Assembly: GCA_014529385.2 (NCBI GenBank)
Contig: CM043963.1
Coordinates: forward strand, 111,012,912 to 111,076,911
Source of the DNA: Adiantum capillus-veneris
Taxonomy: Eukaryota; Streptophyta; Polypodiopsida; Polypodiales; Pteridaceae
Length of the DNA stretch: 64,000 nt
Direction: 5' to 3'
The translations under genes were made by a program, and so were the position numbers. Every line of letters starts with the position of its first letter. The stretch's first letter is position 1. The notes under the pieces were generated by a model, which was not told the DNA's origin, made no database searches, and was given only the letters and a program-made list of their open reading frames with translations. This document shows, piece by piece, positions 33,485 to 46,800 of this stretch.

Positions 33485-36400
33485 TGTGAGGGCCATGCCC
33501 GGGGACCACCTGTGGTACCATCTCGACATGGATACATCGTGATCTCTGACATCCCTCCCGCTTGAGACCGACACCAAGACATGACTCCTCCTGCTCTTTG
33601 ATGCCAACTCAAGGGGGTGATAACATTCAATTTATCTCATATGGATCCCTTAGCCCCGAAGAAGCTTGCTTACCGATCAAACTTACCAATCGAAGTCATC
33701 ATACTAACTTGGAACTCAACCTTCCAGGGTCAACTGGTGGGAGTTTTCTATTTCACCCTTGGTTCAACGTCATTGACACTTTTTTCCTGGTTAGGACAGA
33801 GCACAACCGTCAATGCGTTCCCCTAAGGTGAGTGTATTGAATTCTACACGAATCGCTCAATTCCAAGTTGCTCCCGCTCCGTAGATCGGAATCCCTTTTC
33901 CCCGCTCTGGACTTAATTGCTAAGACAACATAAAATTAGGTTCAACTTTTCGGCCAACAATTAACCCTCCGGAATCTGCCCACCCACCGAACCGTTTGAT
34001 GAATGCACCTTCACAAGGTAGTACTATGACACTAGAAATAGTATTCCAATCATGGCGAACCAAGAATACATTTCAAGCATTTGAAAGCAGCATGCAAACT
34101 GTTGCATACCCTTGTAAATGTGTATTTATCAGGTCGCTCCCACCTTTTCGTTTATAGAGTATTTTTATCTACTTTTTCCTTTGATATTAGTAAGATTATC
34201 TAGTTATCTTTCAAGCAATCACATATACTTCTCCAGGCATATCCCGATCCTCGTCCCAAAACTCGGGTATCGTGTCTCCTCCGCCACGTGAGAAGGCGGC
34301 ACCTTTACACAGATTCCAATTCTTATTGTTCTTTATCTTGTGTGGGAAAGTCTTCAAAAATAATCTACTTTAGGTTCCTTTTAAATCAATAATCCCGAGA
34401 AGAAGAGCAAAGGTCCGATTGATGAGGACAATTGCAGAATAGCCCATTTAGGTTCCTAGCCTTTCCAAGGTTCCTTTTTCCCAAAAAATTTGAAGAGTTC
34501 CATATTTTAAATCACATCCTCCTCCCTTATCATGATCCCTCCATGGATCCTTTTTCCTTCCTCCTTTTCCCGTCGGCATCAGGCCTACCCGGACTAGGCC
34601 GATTTCTAGATGCATCCGCGGGTGACATCCAGCCGACCGGGACACACTCCCATTCAATCCCATTTCTAGCACAATGAATGAACCCTGAGCTCAAACATAG
34701 ACCAATGGTTATCAGTCCTAGCCGAAAAGGACCATCCCCCATTGTATCCCACAGGTAAACACCTGCGCCGACCTTTTTCCAAACATGAAGACAATTTCAC
34801 ACTTAAATCGCTATGTTATGCTAGGGCTATCCACATCAATCTTCTCGATAAAGTTTTTAATCTTAGTTTAAATTTTAGATTAAGCTCCTTGAGTTATAAT
34901 CCCTTAATTCCTACTTCCTTTTAATTTTCTACTCAAACAAGACCTTAGAAATCAACGAATCTCTTGGAATTCTTAAGGTTTTGTTTCAACAAAAGTTTCG
35001 AGTTGACCCCGTCTTCGATGAATCCCATTTTGGTCCCTTTTCATCATTGCCATCCATGGGGAAACTCCATGGAAGCGTTGGGAGTTTTATGCTCAAGCAA
35101 CACAGTCATGACATTCATGAAGGTATCCCCTTACTCCACCCCTTCGAATTTGCAAAACAAACTTGAAAGCAGACAAACTTGAAATGAACAATACATATGC
35201 TTTCTGTAATTAGTTTTTTTTGCTTTGGTGTGATCTATGCGTGGCACACACAAAACATTCGAAATGCACCAACTTGCAACCTTGTGTAACTAATCAAAAC
35301 TTCCTTTGAGTGCTTATCCAAGAGTAAAACTCTTCTATGCATGGTAGTGTAAACTGGAAAAGTTCCTAAGAGTGGACTTGATAGTGTATTGTAAAATATG
35401 CATGTAATAGTGTATGAATGATTAACAAACTCTTCTTTAGGAAGGGATTTAGGCGTACTTTTACTACCGTGGAGAGGATTAATCAAGTGGCTTAAAGAGG
35501 CTTAAGGTTTCAGAATCTTAATGTGTCGATAGTAGGGTCTTCTCCTTGCTTTGGAAGAGTGATGGCAAGTCTATTGACGTGACCGGATCTTTTCTGCTTC
35601 CCTTTGCTTGAAAACCACCAATTTGGTTATGGGAATAGAAAGAGATTAAGAAAATTCAAGCTATGGAAAGCTTGTAGGTTAAGAGAGAGAAGGTGAAGAG
35701 GGTAATGGTAATTTGGATTATGGTTATGGCGTTTCTTGATGAGAAAAGTGTGTGTAGGGTGTGTATGAAGAAGGAGAATTAGCTATGGTTTTCATAGCTC
35801 ACTATCAAGCTTGCAATTTCAAAATGTATAGAGAAATGAAGTGAAGTGAAGCGTAACAAAGTGTAGCGAAGTGAAACGAAGTGTTTAATGAGTAGGGAAG
35901 GCCTCCTTTTAAGCTTAGTTTTGATAATTCCCTGAACTTATAGTAAGAAGCTACTTTTACCTATCTCAATATCTTACTTTTACATATCCCGATATCCTTT
36001 CTTGCTTTTCAAAGCTTCTCCAACAAGCTACTTATGCAAGAAGCTAATTTCCCGACAAGTGGCTTATGGAAGAAGCTACTTTTCCTACATGTGGCTTATG
36101 CAAGAAGCTACTTTCCAACAAGTGGCTTATGCATGAAGCTACTTTCCAACAAGTGGCTTATGGATGAAGCTACTTTCCTACAAGTGGCTACTGTTCAATT
36201 CAACAAGTGGCTACTTTTTCAAGAAGCTACTTTTGAACAAGCTACTTTTTCACCTTACCCTATTCTTTCTTTGTTTTCTTATGCATTTTTTTTTTCTTTT
36301 CTTGAGTAAAACTAATATCCCATGCATTGGTTATATCCACATTCCCATGGTGAAAACCAAAAATGTCTTGTGGATAGCTTTACATTGGTTATATCCACGT

Positions 36401-36519
36401 TCCCATGGTTAAAACCGAAATCGTCTCGGGGGTAGCTAGGATGCTTTACTTGATCGTATTCGGAAAGTCAACGGCTTAGATATTTCAGCAAGTAGAAGGG
36501 CTAAGAGGAGTACCTTACA
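33485..36519 (-). repeat. Element B 5' LTR
   Basis: 3035 bases, TGTGAGGGCC to TACCTTACA. It is nearly the same as 25421-28390, including the short GAAGT repeats (35835-35884) and CAAGTGGCTTATG subrepeats (36010-36260). It abuts the split gene. Confidence 0.92.
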
Positions 36520-36534
36520 CTTCCCACTTTCTTC

Positions 36535-39500
36535 ATCTAAAAGCCCATAGATCTCATGTGCCGAATCTTACTTAGAGCTATGGTGTCATCATCTCCATCA
36601 CTATCAAATAGAGGCTGGTCATCCCCAATATGCAGGTGCTTCAAAATCACCATACTCATCAGCATCACCAATTTCGACCTCTAGTTTTGACCATATTGAG
36701 TCTGAATCTTCCCAAGGCTTGAGCCACCACGTCATCTCGGCAACCTTGTTGGGCTTTAGACCCAATGACTCACATAATCTCCTTGCTTGTTGCAAGCCCT
36801 CTCTTAATGCGTCTATTATCTTTGCATCAGAAGATACAACATAGTTTCCAAGATCCACCTGAGGACGATCTTCACACTTATTTATATCTCTCCAAATGTG
36901 TTCTTGTTTTAATGAGCTCTTGCAAAAGTAACTCCATTAGAGCTTTATTCATGCATGGAAATGTTGTTTAGGCTACCAACACTATGCAAAAGATCTCCAA
37001 AATCAAAAGCTCTCTCTTGCCCGACCATACCTCCAATTTTGCTAAAATAAATTTCAGCTGCATCTGATCCTGTAAGATGTAACGGACACTTGAGATTTGG
37101 ATAGAAGTCACGAAACATCTTTATGAGTAGCACTACAAAATGACAATAAAGTTCAACATCAATATAAGCCTCTTTGCTTATAAATTTCCTTTTCAAGGTG
37201 TATGTGGGATGTTGATGAAGCCATAATTTCCAAAGCTTGAAGAAGAATACCACTTTATATGCAAGTACATTCCACTCTCTTAAGTCCAAATATAGTGACA
37301 AGGAAATGTCAACATAATCACCAACAATCTGCAAGTATGTCTCTGTCCCTTGCATACTTTGCTCTTTCTTTTGTAATTGACTCATACATTTTTGAGCTTG
37401 TCTACTTGCAATCCTTTGTGTTGCCCCCCAATTTTGACGGTCATTTTGTTGTATATCTCCATCTCTTAGACTATGATCATTCAATAGAGAAAGAGTTGTA
37501 CACCATAGCAACATGATTGAGCGTAATCCAAACTAATCCAAACTCGCCCTATTGCAAGTTGTCGAGTATGACTATCAAGTGGACTTATAAGCTTCTTTCC
37601 ATTATGAACAAAATCTTGATCATGTAAACCACATACATGTCCATCTATCACTCTACTTTGGAGCCTTCCATCCACACCAATTGATGTAGAATTGCTGGTC
37701 ACTCCTCAACCATGAGCTTACGTCGTCTACTGTCACCATCTGAAGCATGTCCAATTATCAGTCCTATGGTATCTTTTAGCTTCAAATTCCAAATCCTCTC
37801 GGTGTGATTCCATTGAGCTCTGATGAAATTATTGTCAAATCGATTAGAAGTGCAATGAGCAACTAGTGCAAGACGTGGAAGGCCCTCATGAAGAGGGTTA
37901 ACAATTAGAAGTCGAGCATAATTTCCCATCACACGGTTTTGAAAGGCATCCACTATTGTCTCATATCCTTGTGACCCATTTCCAACCACGATCACATCAT
38001 TTGAGAAACATTGGTGATTCTCTCCCTTTCTTCCATAAAATCCTATGAGAGTGTCATCCTTTGCATTCCACCTATACAACCATAGGTATAGATTAATGTT
38101 TTTATTTCAACCAATCACTTAAAAAAAAACATAATTTTATTTGAAAAATCTAGAAAGTAAACCATTTAAATGTCTTACCTTACTCTACGCTTTATACTTG
38201 TCTCATCCTCTACGATGATAATTGGGACCCTTGATGCTATTCTATGTTTGTTCTTTGAATCTAGTAGTATCTTCCCAACTGCATCAAAGATGTACTCATG
38301 CTCCCCTGATTGAAATTGAGTTGCTCTTTTTGCTTGGCGTTTAGTGGTTGACATGGATGGCCCTTCAAGATTTCCGCTCAAAAAATTGTGCAAGTGAGGT
38401 CCACCCCATAGCCCACCCCATAGCTTTACAACTTCAAAGATAGTTTTTGTGGACTCCGCAAATCGTTGTCCCCTTTTTGGTCTTAATGCATTCTTTGCAA
38501 TAGTTGATTTTCCTCCAAAAGCGTCGAACATATTTCCTTATCAAAGACTCATTATTTGCTTCTTTCAAGGTTCAAACTCTCATTGAAAGCATGATAATTC
38601 TTACCTTTAACCACCATATGTTTCTCTTTGCTTCTTTTAATCTCCTCTTTGCCTCGAGTCCTACCTGTCTCAACTCCTTGACGGAAAGATAATCCAATCT
38701 CCTTCCTTTCCCAGTTTTCCTATCTCCTCTCTTTTCAATGGCCATACTTTCTTTATAAAGCCTCATGTGAAAATCATCATAACTTGGAATTCTTTTGGAA
38801 TGCTCACATGTAGAATCTTCAAAAGGGATCCCTGTTGTTGAAATTCCTAAACAATGGATGTGTCTAATCATTAGTTGATCATGTAGAAAGGTCTTTATAT
38901 CAATGTCATGACCATTAACTTTCAATTTGTGTTTCCATAGTACCCAACATAACAACATCAAATTGGATGAAAGCAAGCTTGAATAACCTGACTCGTGTGA
39001 AGGATTTGTCTGCAGATCTTTGTGTTCCTTAAGAAATGAAGATAAATATTGTTGACGTGCATCTTTATCATGAATCTTTTTAGGTCGGCCACACATCCCA
39101 ATCAAGATTGGAGATGAGTGATCAACAGGCTTCTTTGATCATTCTATGATATGAGATTTTGCTTGGATATGCTGTGTAAAGAGGGTTTGCAAATCACTAC
39201 CTCGAGGAAACTAGTGTAACCACTTTCCATCATATTTACATTCCACTTTGAGATTTGTCTTTATATGCATTCAAGGTGGCCTCAACCAGCTGAAAATCAG
39301 CCCCTACAAGAAAACACAAGAAAAGAGTAAAGAATCCATTGAAAAGAGCTCCAAATTTACATACTTGTTAGACATTATTTAGATTCATCGACAAAACAAA
39401 GACATTGTTTGACCTCAAAAATGAAATTAAATTGTACCTTCATGAGTACTGTTAAACTTATTCATCTCCTTGATAGCCGCCAAAATTATGAGTGCATCTC

Positions 39501-40330
39501 CACAATCATCTTCTTCATTCTTGGTGCTTTTTGTAGAAGTCAACAAATCTTCCATCTTCAGCCCTCTATTGAGTGAGTATCTTCTTTGATGCACTTTACT
39601 TTCTAAAATGTGATACCTCAAGAAATTGGACAAGCATGAGTATGCCGATTGCTTTTCTCCAACTATTCTACTTCCATAAGCACTCCCATATTCATGACAC
39701 CACACTCGAATCATAGGCCTATCATGGATATCTTCTGTAGCAAGCTCAAACTTATCATCTCTAGGTGGATTTCACTCCCTCAACTTCTTATAGGTTTTCT
39801 CACAGTGCACCTCCCAAACCTCAAGGGCTGATTTTGATACCAAAATACTTTTGAGCATGTTGTTTCCATGAACTTCTTTGCCATCAGCATTTTTTTCCTG
39901 TTGACAAAATTTCTTCGTTGCATCCATAGCACTAGTCTCCATGATGTCATTCGAACTTCTACAAACATGCTTAGATGGTTCACTCTCATTAACCATGCTT
40001 AATGACCGCTTGATACCAACAATTTCTTGTTTTCTACTTGCCAACGCTCCTCTTGTGTTGAATTGAATGTGCAATATCATGGTCATCTTCATCTTCGATG
40101 ACAAAGTCAAATTCTTCACTTAAAATGCCATCTTGCACAATTTCCTGACGATTGATGCTATAAGTACAATCAGCTTCTTCTCTAACATAAAGCTTTTTTT
40201 CACTGATTCCATATTCAAAAATCTTGATACGAGCTTTTGATGCCATATTTCTCTTTCTTGTGACCATGTCAAAACATAAAAGAGGTGATAATTATTTGAC
40301 AAACACACATATACTTTAGAATCCTCCAAA
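36535..40330 (-). pseudogene. 5' part of a large split multi-exon gene of unknown function
   Basis: The minus strand carries a long chain of coding segments. Three introns with good GT-AG borders are visible: about 39305-39435, 38537-38604 (AAAG|GTAAG) and 38072-38178 (AAG|GTAAGA ... TATAG|G). Recognisable stretches: FEYGISEKKLYVREEADCTY, RVWCHEYGSAYG, GMCGRPKKIHDKDARQQYL, DDTLIGFYGRKGENHQC, NPLHEGLPRLALVAHC, IIGHASDGDSRRRKL, NDRQNWGATQRI and LTGSDAAEIYFSKIGGM. The SDGDSRRR and TGSDAAE blocks look like conserved acidic centres, and I suspect a domesticated or mobile transposase-like protein, without proof. Frameshifts near 40050, 37700, 37510 and 36890 plus a stop near 39137 show decay. The gene continues beyond element B at 25420-24769. 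Confidence 0.6.
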
Positions 40331-41280
40331 AGTTTTGATGCATTCTAAGTTTGCTTGAGTGACAAAAGAGCATGACAATTAAGAGCAATGAGACAACATA
40401 AAGGCTTATTGCCCTAGGTTTAGAGTGATATATTTGCTATAGTTCTAATGATAGCTCAATTTCATAGGCTCACTTCTTGAAATTGACACCTTCAGAGAGT
40501 CTCCATGCCCCATTTGAGTTGCTTTCGTGATTATTGACATTATGTTAGTGTCAGGTAGCTATGCTACAAATGTCTATCACAGTGACCCACTAACACAAGG
40601 GTTTAGGATTTGCATGCACATCATGTAATGGGTCATATTCCTAGGTACTTGCAATACTACGTAGACAAGCTTAGATGCAATTTTTGATATTGTAGTTAGT
40701 CTAGGCTTACGATAGAGGTCACATTCTAGAAATAAACTAGACGACATAGGGGTTTTGTCTACTACATGCATTATCATGTAGATGTGGGTGTGCAAGTAAG
40801 TCGCATCCAAAAATATAGGCATTGATTAATAAAGATGAAATTATACCAAGTGGTCTTGATCTCCGTGCACCTCTAGATCGAGGTGCACAAGGATCATGCA
40901 TGGCTAGATAATGTGAGGTAGTTTACACTATGCCAATGTGAAAGCTCTAAAGGGACACTAATGTCACTCAAGGGCACTTGCATGGGAACCATGTACATAG
41001 GAGCTCTCACTAGATTAGACCACACCCTGTGGCTCTGAGGCCATAGGGTGCCAATGTAGAATCTCTAAAGGGAATTTAAGCCACTCAAGGGCACCTAAAT
41101 GGGCACCATGGACATAAGAACTCTCATTTCATTAGAGGGCACCCTATGGACCTAGGGCCATAGATCTCCTATAAGATTATATGACAATCGTTTGTTATAT
41201 ATGACCCTAGGGCCATCGAATGTATTAATAGCTATCTTGTCTAAATATATGCTTTTTTTTTTTCAAAAAGGCTCATGAGA
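40331..41280. other. Spacer with first palindromic repeat units
   Basis: No gene is seen. From about 40930 the CCCTATGG...CCATAGGGTG repeat units begin (examples at 41024-41052 and 41143-41165). Confidence 0.5.
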
Positions 41281-41375
41281 GAATGTCAAAGTTAGTTGAT
41301 GCAACATACTCAACACCAAGCTCATGGTATCTAGAATTTTAGTTACCAAATTGTGCAAGTGATAAGAGAGTCCAC

Positions 41376-41699
41376 TTGTTCTTTCAAGATAAAGAGAAAT
41401 TGCCCTTCAAAGACTGTGGAATAGTTAAGGAGTTAAAAAAAGATTGTCCAAATCTTGACATGTCTCCATGTCTCGGAGTAAAGCTACTCAATGGTGATTC
41501 TTACTTGTTGGAGCCTATGGCCTTTACTCATGACTTGGTGAAGTTTGATTGTGATGGAGTGATAATGTCAAAATTAGGGTGGATAGAGCTTAAAGAGGGT
41601 ACTCAAAGTGAGAACTTCATGGACATACATACTGAGGGCTTTAACAAAGTCACTCAACATTTAGGTAAATTGAGTAGCACAAAGAATAATAAGAAGTGA
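41376..41699 (+). CDS. Unrecognised ORF beside the large inverted repeat
   Basis: 107 codons, reading LFFQDKEKLPFKDCGIVKE, CLGVKLLNGDSYLLEP and FDCDGVIMSKLGWIEL. The composition looks protein-like. Upstream in the same orientation MSKLVDATYSTPSSWY could belong to it, past a stop. It ends five bases before the left arm of the inverted repeat. It might be a gag remnant, but I see no defining motif. Confidence 0.35.
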   Translation: MFFQDKEKLPFKDCGIVKELKKDCPNLDMSPCLGVKLLNGDSYLLEPMAFTHDLVKFDCDGVIMSKLGWIELKEGTQSENFMDIHTEGFNKVTQHLGKLSSTKNNKK

Positions 41700-41703
41700 A
41701 AGA

Positions 41704-42754
41704 ATGAAGATATAGGTAAAACAAGTCAAACTAAGACTCTCAAGGAGAGAAAAACTCCCTCACTTGAAAAAAATTAATAAAAATGTCGCACAAGAAAACC
41801 TTTCACTTATACCATTATAGACTCAAGAAGTAAGAGATGCTAGTGTACTTGCAACCCTATAGCTGAAACCACCTTAGTGGTAACGGTTTTGAAGTCAGAC
41901 TTCTTAGCTATGCTAGACTCTATTGTACAACAAAAAAAAAACATCTTGATAAAATAGTTGCCAAAAATTCTACGAGTGGGCTATATGGATACGTTGGAAT
42001 TGCACACTTTTTTAAAGTTGGGGTACAATTTACCAAATTGATCCTAGTTGACCAATGCATCCTTGCACCAGAAAACTATAAAAGTAGGGAATTATCTGAT
42101 ATGCATATAAGAGATACCTTTTGAAGCAATATATAGGGCACTCTAAGCCAGTCTCTAATATAGCAGACCTGATGTCATATAATCCAATCATAGAAATGTC
42201 TCTACAAAAGTGCTAGCAACATACATATCACTATTGGATTCTCTTGAGCTAGCACTTTTGTAGAGACATTTTTGTGAGTGGATTATATGACATCAGGTCT
42301 GCTATATTAGATAATGGCTTGGAGTTCCCTGTAAATTTCTTCAAAAGGTATCTCTCATATACATATCTAATAATGGCCTACATGTATATTTGTATGGTGC
42401 AAGGATGCATTGGTCAACTAGTATCAATTGGGTAAATTTACCCCAAATTTAAAATAGTGTGCAATTTCAAAACCTATCCATATAGACAACTCTTAGAAGT
42501 TTTGGCAACTTCTTTATCAAGATATTTTTCTTTGGGTTATACAATAGAGTCTAGCATAGCTAAGGAGGTTGAGTTCACAACCATTGCCACTTAGGTGATT
42601 TCAGTTATGGGGGTTGCAAGTACACTAGCATCTCTTACTTATTGAGTCTATAATGGTAGAGGTGAAAGGTTTTCTTGGGTGATATTTTTACTATTTTTTC
42701 AAGTGAGTGAGTCTTGCTCTTCTTGAGAGTTTTAGTTTGGCTTGTTGTCTTCAT
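41704..42754. repeat. Large inverted repeat (foldback) with arms of about 510 bases
   Basis: The left arm 41704-42217 and right arm 42248-42754 are reverse complements along their whole length with scattered mismatches, separated by 30 bases. Near the loop the match is perfect (GTCTCTACAAAAGTGCTAGC against its complement). Positions 42215-42245, which include the loop, also match the reverse complement of 42906-42936 without mismatch. An RNA across it would fold into a hairpin of about 500 base pairs. Confidence 0.9.
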
Positions 42755-43860
42755 GTTCCTCATTTTGGTTATTTAAACAACAACCTCTTTGGGAGCATCT
42801 ACAACTATCCTTGCAATTCTAAACTTGTAGAACTCTTTCCTAGAAGTGTAATTAGTGCTCTTGTTACACAAAAAATCTATAGCTGCTATGATCAAATGTT
42901 GAACAAAGAGAATCCAATAGTGATATGTATGTTGCTATCTTATCTCCATGCATTTTTGGAAGGCATCACTCTCTGCAATAAGAATAGATCTACAATTTTC
43001 CTTGGTGTTTGTATCATATATCCAACACACAAAACTCTTATAATATGTAGTGGTTGGAGTGCTATTTAGTTTGTTAATGTAATTGGTGGAGTATGTGGAG
43101 TAGCGCATAAACCATCAAAGTTTTAATTGCTAGCTTAGTCAAGCATTAGCATGTTGCTTCCCTAGAGAAGGATTTTTTTGGAAAAGTTGGATGATAATGT
43201 GTGGTCATCATAATATATAGTATGTAATACTTTGAAGCTAAATGATCATATGATGTTTATTGTAACTCATTTATAGTGATCCAAATAAAGCTAGGGGTTT
43301 TCTCATAACACCCTATGACTTGCAGATCATAGGTCTCTTTGTAGACATGTCACCCTATGTCCCTAGGTTTATAGGATCCCCCAGAAGAATTTGGGCTTCC
43401 CTATAGCTTTAGGGACATACAATTCCAACATATAATATCTAGAAGCTCTAGAAGAAAACATAAGAATTTGGGCTACCCTACAACCTTAGGGGGCCATAGG
43501 GTGTTGACATAGAATCTCTAGAAGGTCATACATAAACCACCTAAGAGCATTTGGGCTACCCTACAGTCTTAAGTCCATAGGGTGCTAACATAAAATCTCC
43601 AAAGAGGCACTTAAACCACCAAAGGAACCTACATGGGCATTAAGAATAAGAATCTACTCATGATCTCATGGTCATAGGGTGGTGTTCCACCAAACACTTG
43701 GTTCCTTATGGAAGCATTAAGGCTAGGGGTTTACCTAGGGCACCTTATGACCTTAGAGTTATATATGCTTTGGACTTTACAATACATTTTAGATGTATCA
43801 CATGGTAATCTATTAAGATATCACAAGATAGCCCTACAAACATAAAAGACTATAGAGTAG
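42755..43860. other. Spacer, no supported gene
   Basis: An open frame at 42707-43069 overlaps the inverted repeat edge and shows no family motif. The rest is palindromic-core repeat units. Confidence 0.4.
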
Positions 43861-43864
43861 TCAT

Positions 43865-46800
43865 AGCTCGGGGGGTTCACTATGTGTAAAACTACATATC
43901 ATGTTTGTTCAAGACATGTTTGTAAAACCCCTTATCTGAGAATTTTGTTAAGAATATAACGTACCCTTTTTTAAAAAAAATATGTAAGTTTTTTTGAAAT
44001 TTGAAAAAATAATACCCTTCTGTATATATATTTTTGTAAGTTTCAAGAACTTTAAGTACCCTTCTATTGAACTCACGTGATAGGTTACATTTTTATTAGG
44101 TGACCTCCCCGGGAGTCATAGTAAGTGTATTAAGAGGAATCAACACCTTATGACCCTACTGTCATCACTTGGCTTGCTATGGACACACCTTGTAAAATAT
44201 CACATGACACCCTGTGGCCTTAAGGCCATACGCTAGTTATTCTAGGTCACCTAAAGACTCTTTAAGAGTCTGAAAAGACTTTTCCTTTGGCCTAGCTATA
44301 TTTATAACGATCTTAGGACCATAGTATGCTAATTCTAGACCAAAATGATGGAAGTACATATGGGAGAAGATATGCCAGCTTATCACCTTGGAATCATAGG
44401 GGTCATATACAATAGGGACATAGATTCCCTAGCTTGTGATTAAGATTTAACATTCTTTTGAGAATAAAATTCAGCTAAGAAAAACACAAAAGGTTTTTCT
44501 CTACAAAATTGCAAAATGAGAGTGAATAGTTGACTTATAATCCTCTTATATCATATTTTAGGTTGAGTGTAAGTTCTTTTATTGTGAATTGATGGTGTAA
44601 GCATTTGAAATAGTTGTCTTTGTATTTCAAATAACTTGACCAATTGTATATTTAATGTTTGTCACAAATGTGAAGTACTTGCCTAGAAAATGGACATCAA
44701 GTATCAAAGCGCAAATGGTTTATAAGGCATTTGTCCTTTGGTTTATGTGTAGATCTAGCTCTTCAATTGCAACAAGATCTTATTTAAAGATAGAAAGTGT
44801 GAGTATCTTGGTTTGAATTGTGATAGAGTTTTTCTTCTGGATGATTTAGAAAATTAGAATGGATATCTTGAATTTGTTTTAGTAGAGGACTACCGCAATT
44901 TTTAACCTTGTCATGTAGCAATGGAAATATATTACAAGATCTTTTATCTCAAAGAAAAAGACATTGTATCAAGGTTTAGTGGAAAGAAATGATTGTATAA
45001 TGTGTAGCAATTGTTAAGTTTGTAAATTGGAATGTAGATTTAGTGGTGAAATCAAAGACGATCAAAATGCATTGAGGTGTAAATCTTAAACCTATTAATA
45101 AACTTTGTGGATATATTTGCACTTTTAAAAAGGTTCATTTTGAATTTTGTGACTTGATTAATTTCTTGAGTATGTTTTTCTAAAATATTAACAATATGCC
45201 ACCCTTTTAATTCTTTTAAAACTTCCAATGTGTTTTATTTTTGAAGACTCTATGAGACAACCAAATTTGCATACATGGTTATGAAGAACGTTGAGAAAAA
45301 TAAATGTGTTATTGAATTTAATAATACACAAAAGAATGCTATGTGATCATGTGACTTCAAAATCAAGAAAACCATGAAATTGAAGACGTGCCAATCTATC
45401 GTTTAAATTGAGCACCTACAAAGCTATTGTTGATTTTATTTTTTATGCTCCCAATTGCACTTTTAAAGCTATTGTTAGTTTTGTATTTACTTGGCCCTTT
45501 TTATAAGGCCATATGTTATTGTCCAATGCAAAATTCCTTTATAGTCTACACTTGCAAAGAACCCTATGGTCCTGACACGGGTCCTAAGGCCATTAGGGTG
45601 CCATAGTTTAGGCTTTATGTAGTCTTCAAGATGATCTAAGTGACACTTAAGAATCTAAGAAAAATAGGATCTATGCAATGCTATAGTCTCTTATGTTCAA
45701 AGCATACCATGTTATGGTCATAAAACCATACAAGGGTACTGTATTATCCTTGGGCTATAGGGTCTCAATATAGAGTCTATATAGATGCAGTTGGATCATC
45801 AATGATCTTGGGGCCATTGAGAACTCCTTGTTTGTAGTATATTCAAATGTTAAAGAGAACCTTGGCCACCCTATGCACATAAGTCCATAGGGTTGTCTAA
45901 CTAACATAAAGGGAACCCTTTGGCCTTATGATCTATATAATCTTGAGTAAAAAGATCAAGGGTTGGTGAGGAGATCACCAAAATGTATCCTATGAACAAA
46001 AGGCTATAAATTGCTTCTAGTTTCTCTATATGATATTCCATATAGGCCTTATAGCCATAGGGACATAGGGTGGTACATATACAAAGAATTATACAGTCTT
46101 ATGACTATCAAATTCCCTCTCTTTTGATACCTACAAGAAATAATTTTATTATGACCTTTATTCCTTAAAGAGGAAAATTTTAGGCTTTCACAAAGTCTTA
46201 AAGATACCTATAAAGAGCACCCTATGGTCCTTAGGCCATAGGTTACAATGTGTTTTTCTTCTAGAAACCTATTATCAACACCCTTGTATGAAAAATATAG
46301 AGGAAACCTTATGGAGGCTTGGTCCTTAGGGTGCCAATATATAGATACTATGTAAACAAGGCTACAATCACTTAAGCTCAAAACAAAGCATGTTATGGTC
46401 ACATAAAAATTATATAGAGGATATCCTATGGTTCCACCGTGAAAGGGTGTCAATATGGATGCTCTAGAAAGACACCTAGTCCACCCATTACCCTTGGGGC
46501 CATTGGATACTCTTCATATGTATTATTTTATTCTCTTAATGGACACCTTGGCGAACCTATGGCCTTAGGGAAATAAGGCTATTAAAAACATATTAGGCAT
46601 GCTTTTTTTTAAAAATCTACATAATGCTAAGCAAGTAGGAAAAAGAGTTGTGTGAGATCACTAAAATATAACACATTACTCAAAACCTACATATTTTTTC
46701 TTTTTATGTATAAAGTACTCCATAAATGCCCTATGGCCTTAGGGCCATAGAGTGGTACATGCAAAAAGTACCAAAGAACCTTGAGGGTATAGGTTTCTCT

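Larger units (their letters stand above)
25421..36519 (-). mobile_element. Element B: Ty3/gypsy chromodomain retrotransposon, second member
   Basis: Full-length layout on the minus strand: 5' LTR 33485-36519, PBS 33471-33482, accessory ORF, a deletion that removed gag and protease, RT/RNase H, integrase, chromodomain, antisense accessory ORF, 3' LTR 25421-28390. The flanks are GTTCC (25416-25420) and CTTCC (36520-36524), a plausible 5-base duplication with one mismatch. Both LTRs look very alike, which suggests a younger insertion than A. The element lies inside a gene whose two parts flank it. Confidence 0.9.
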
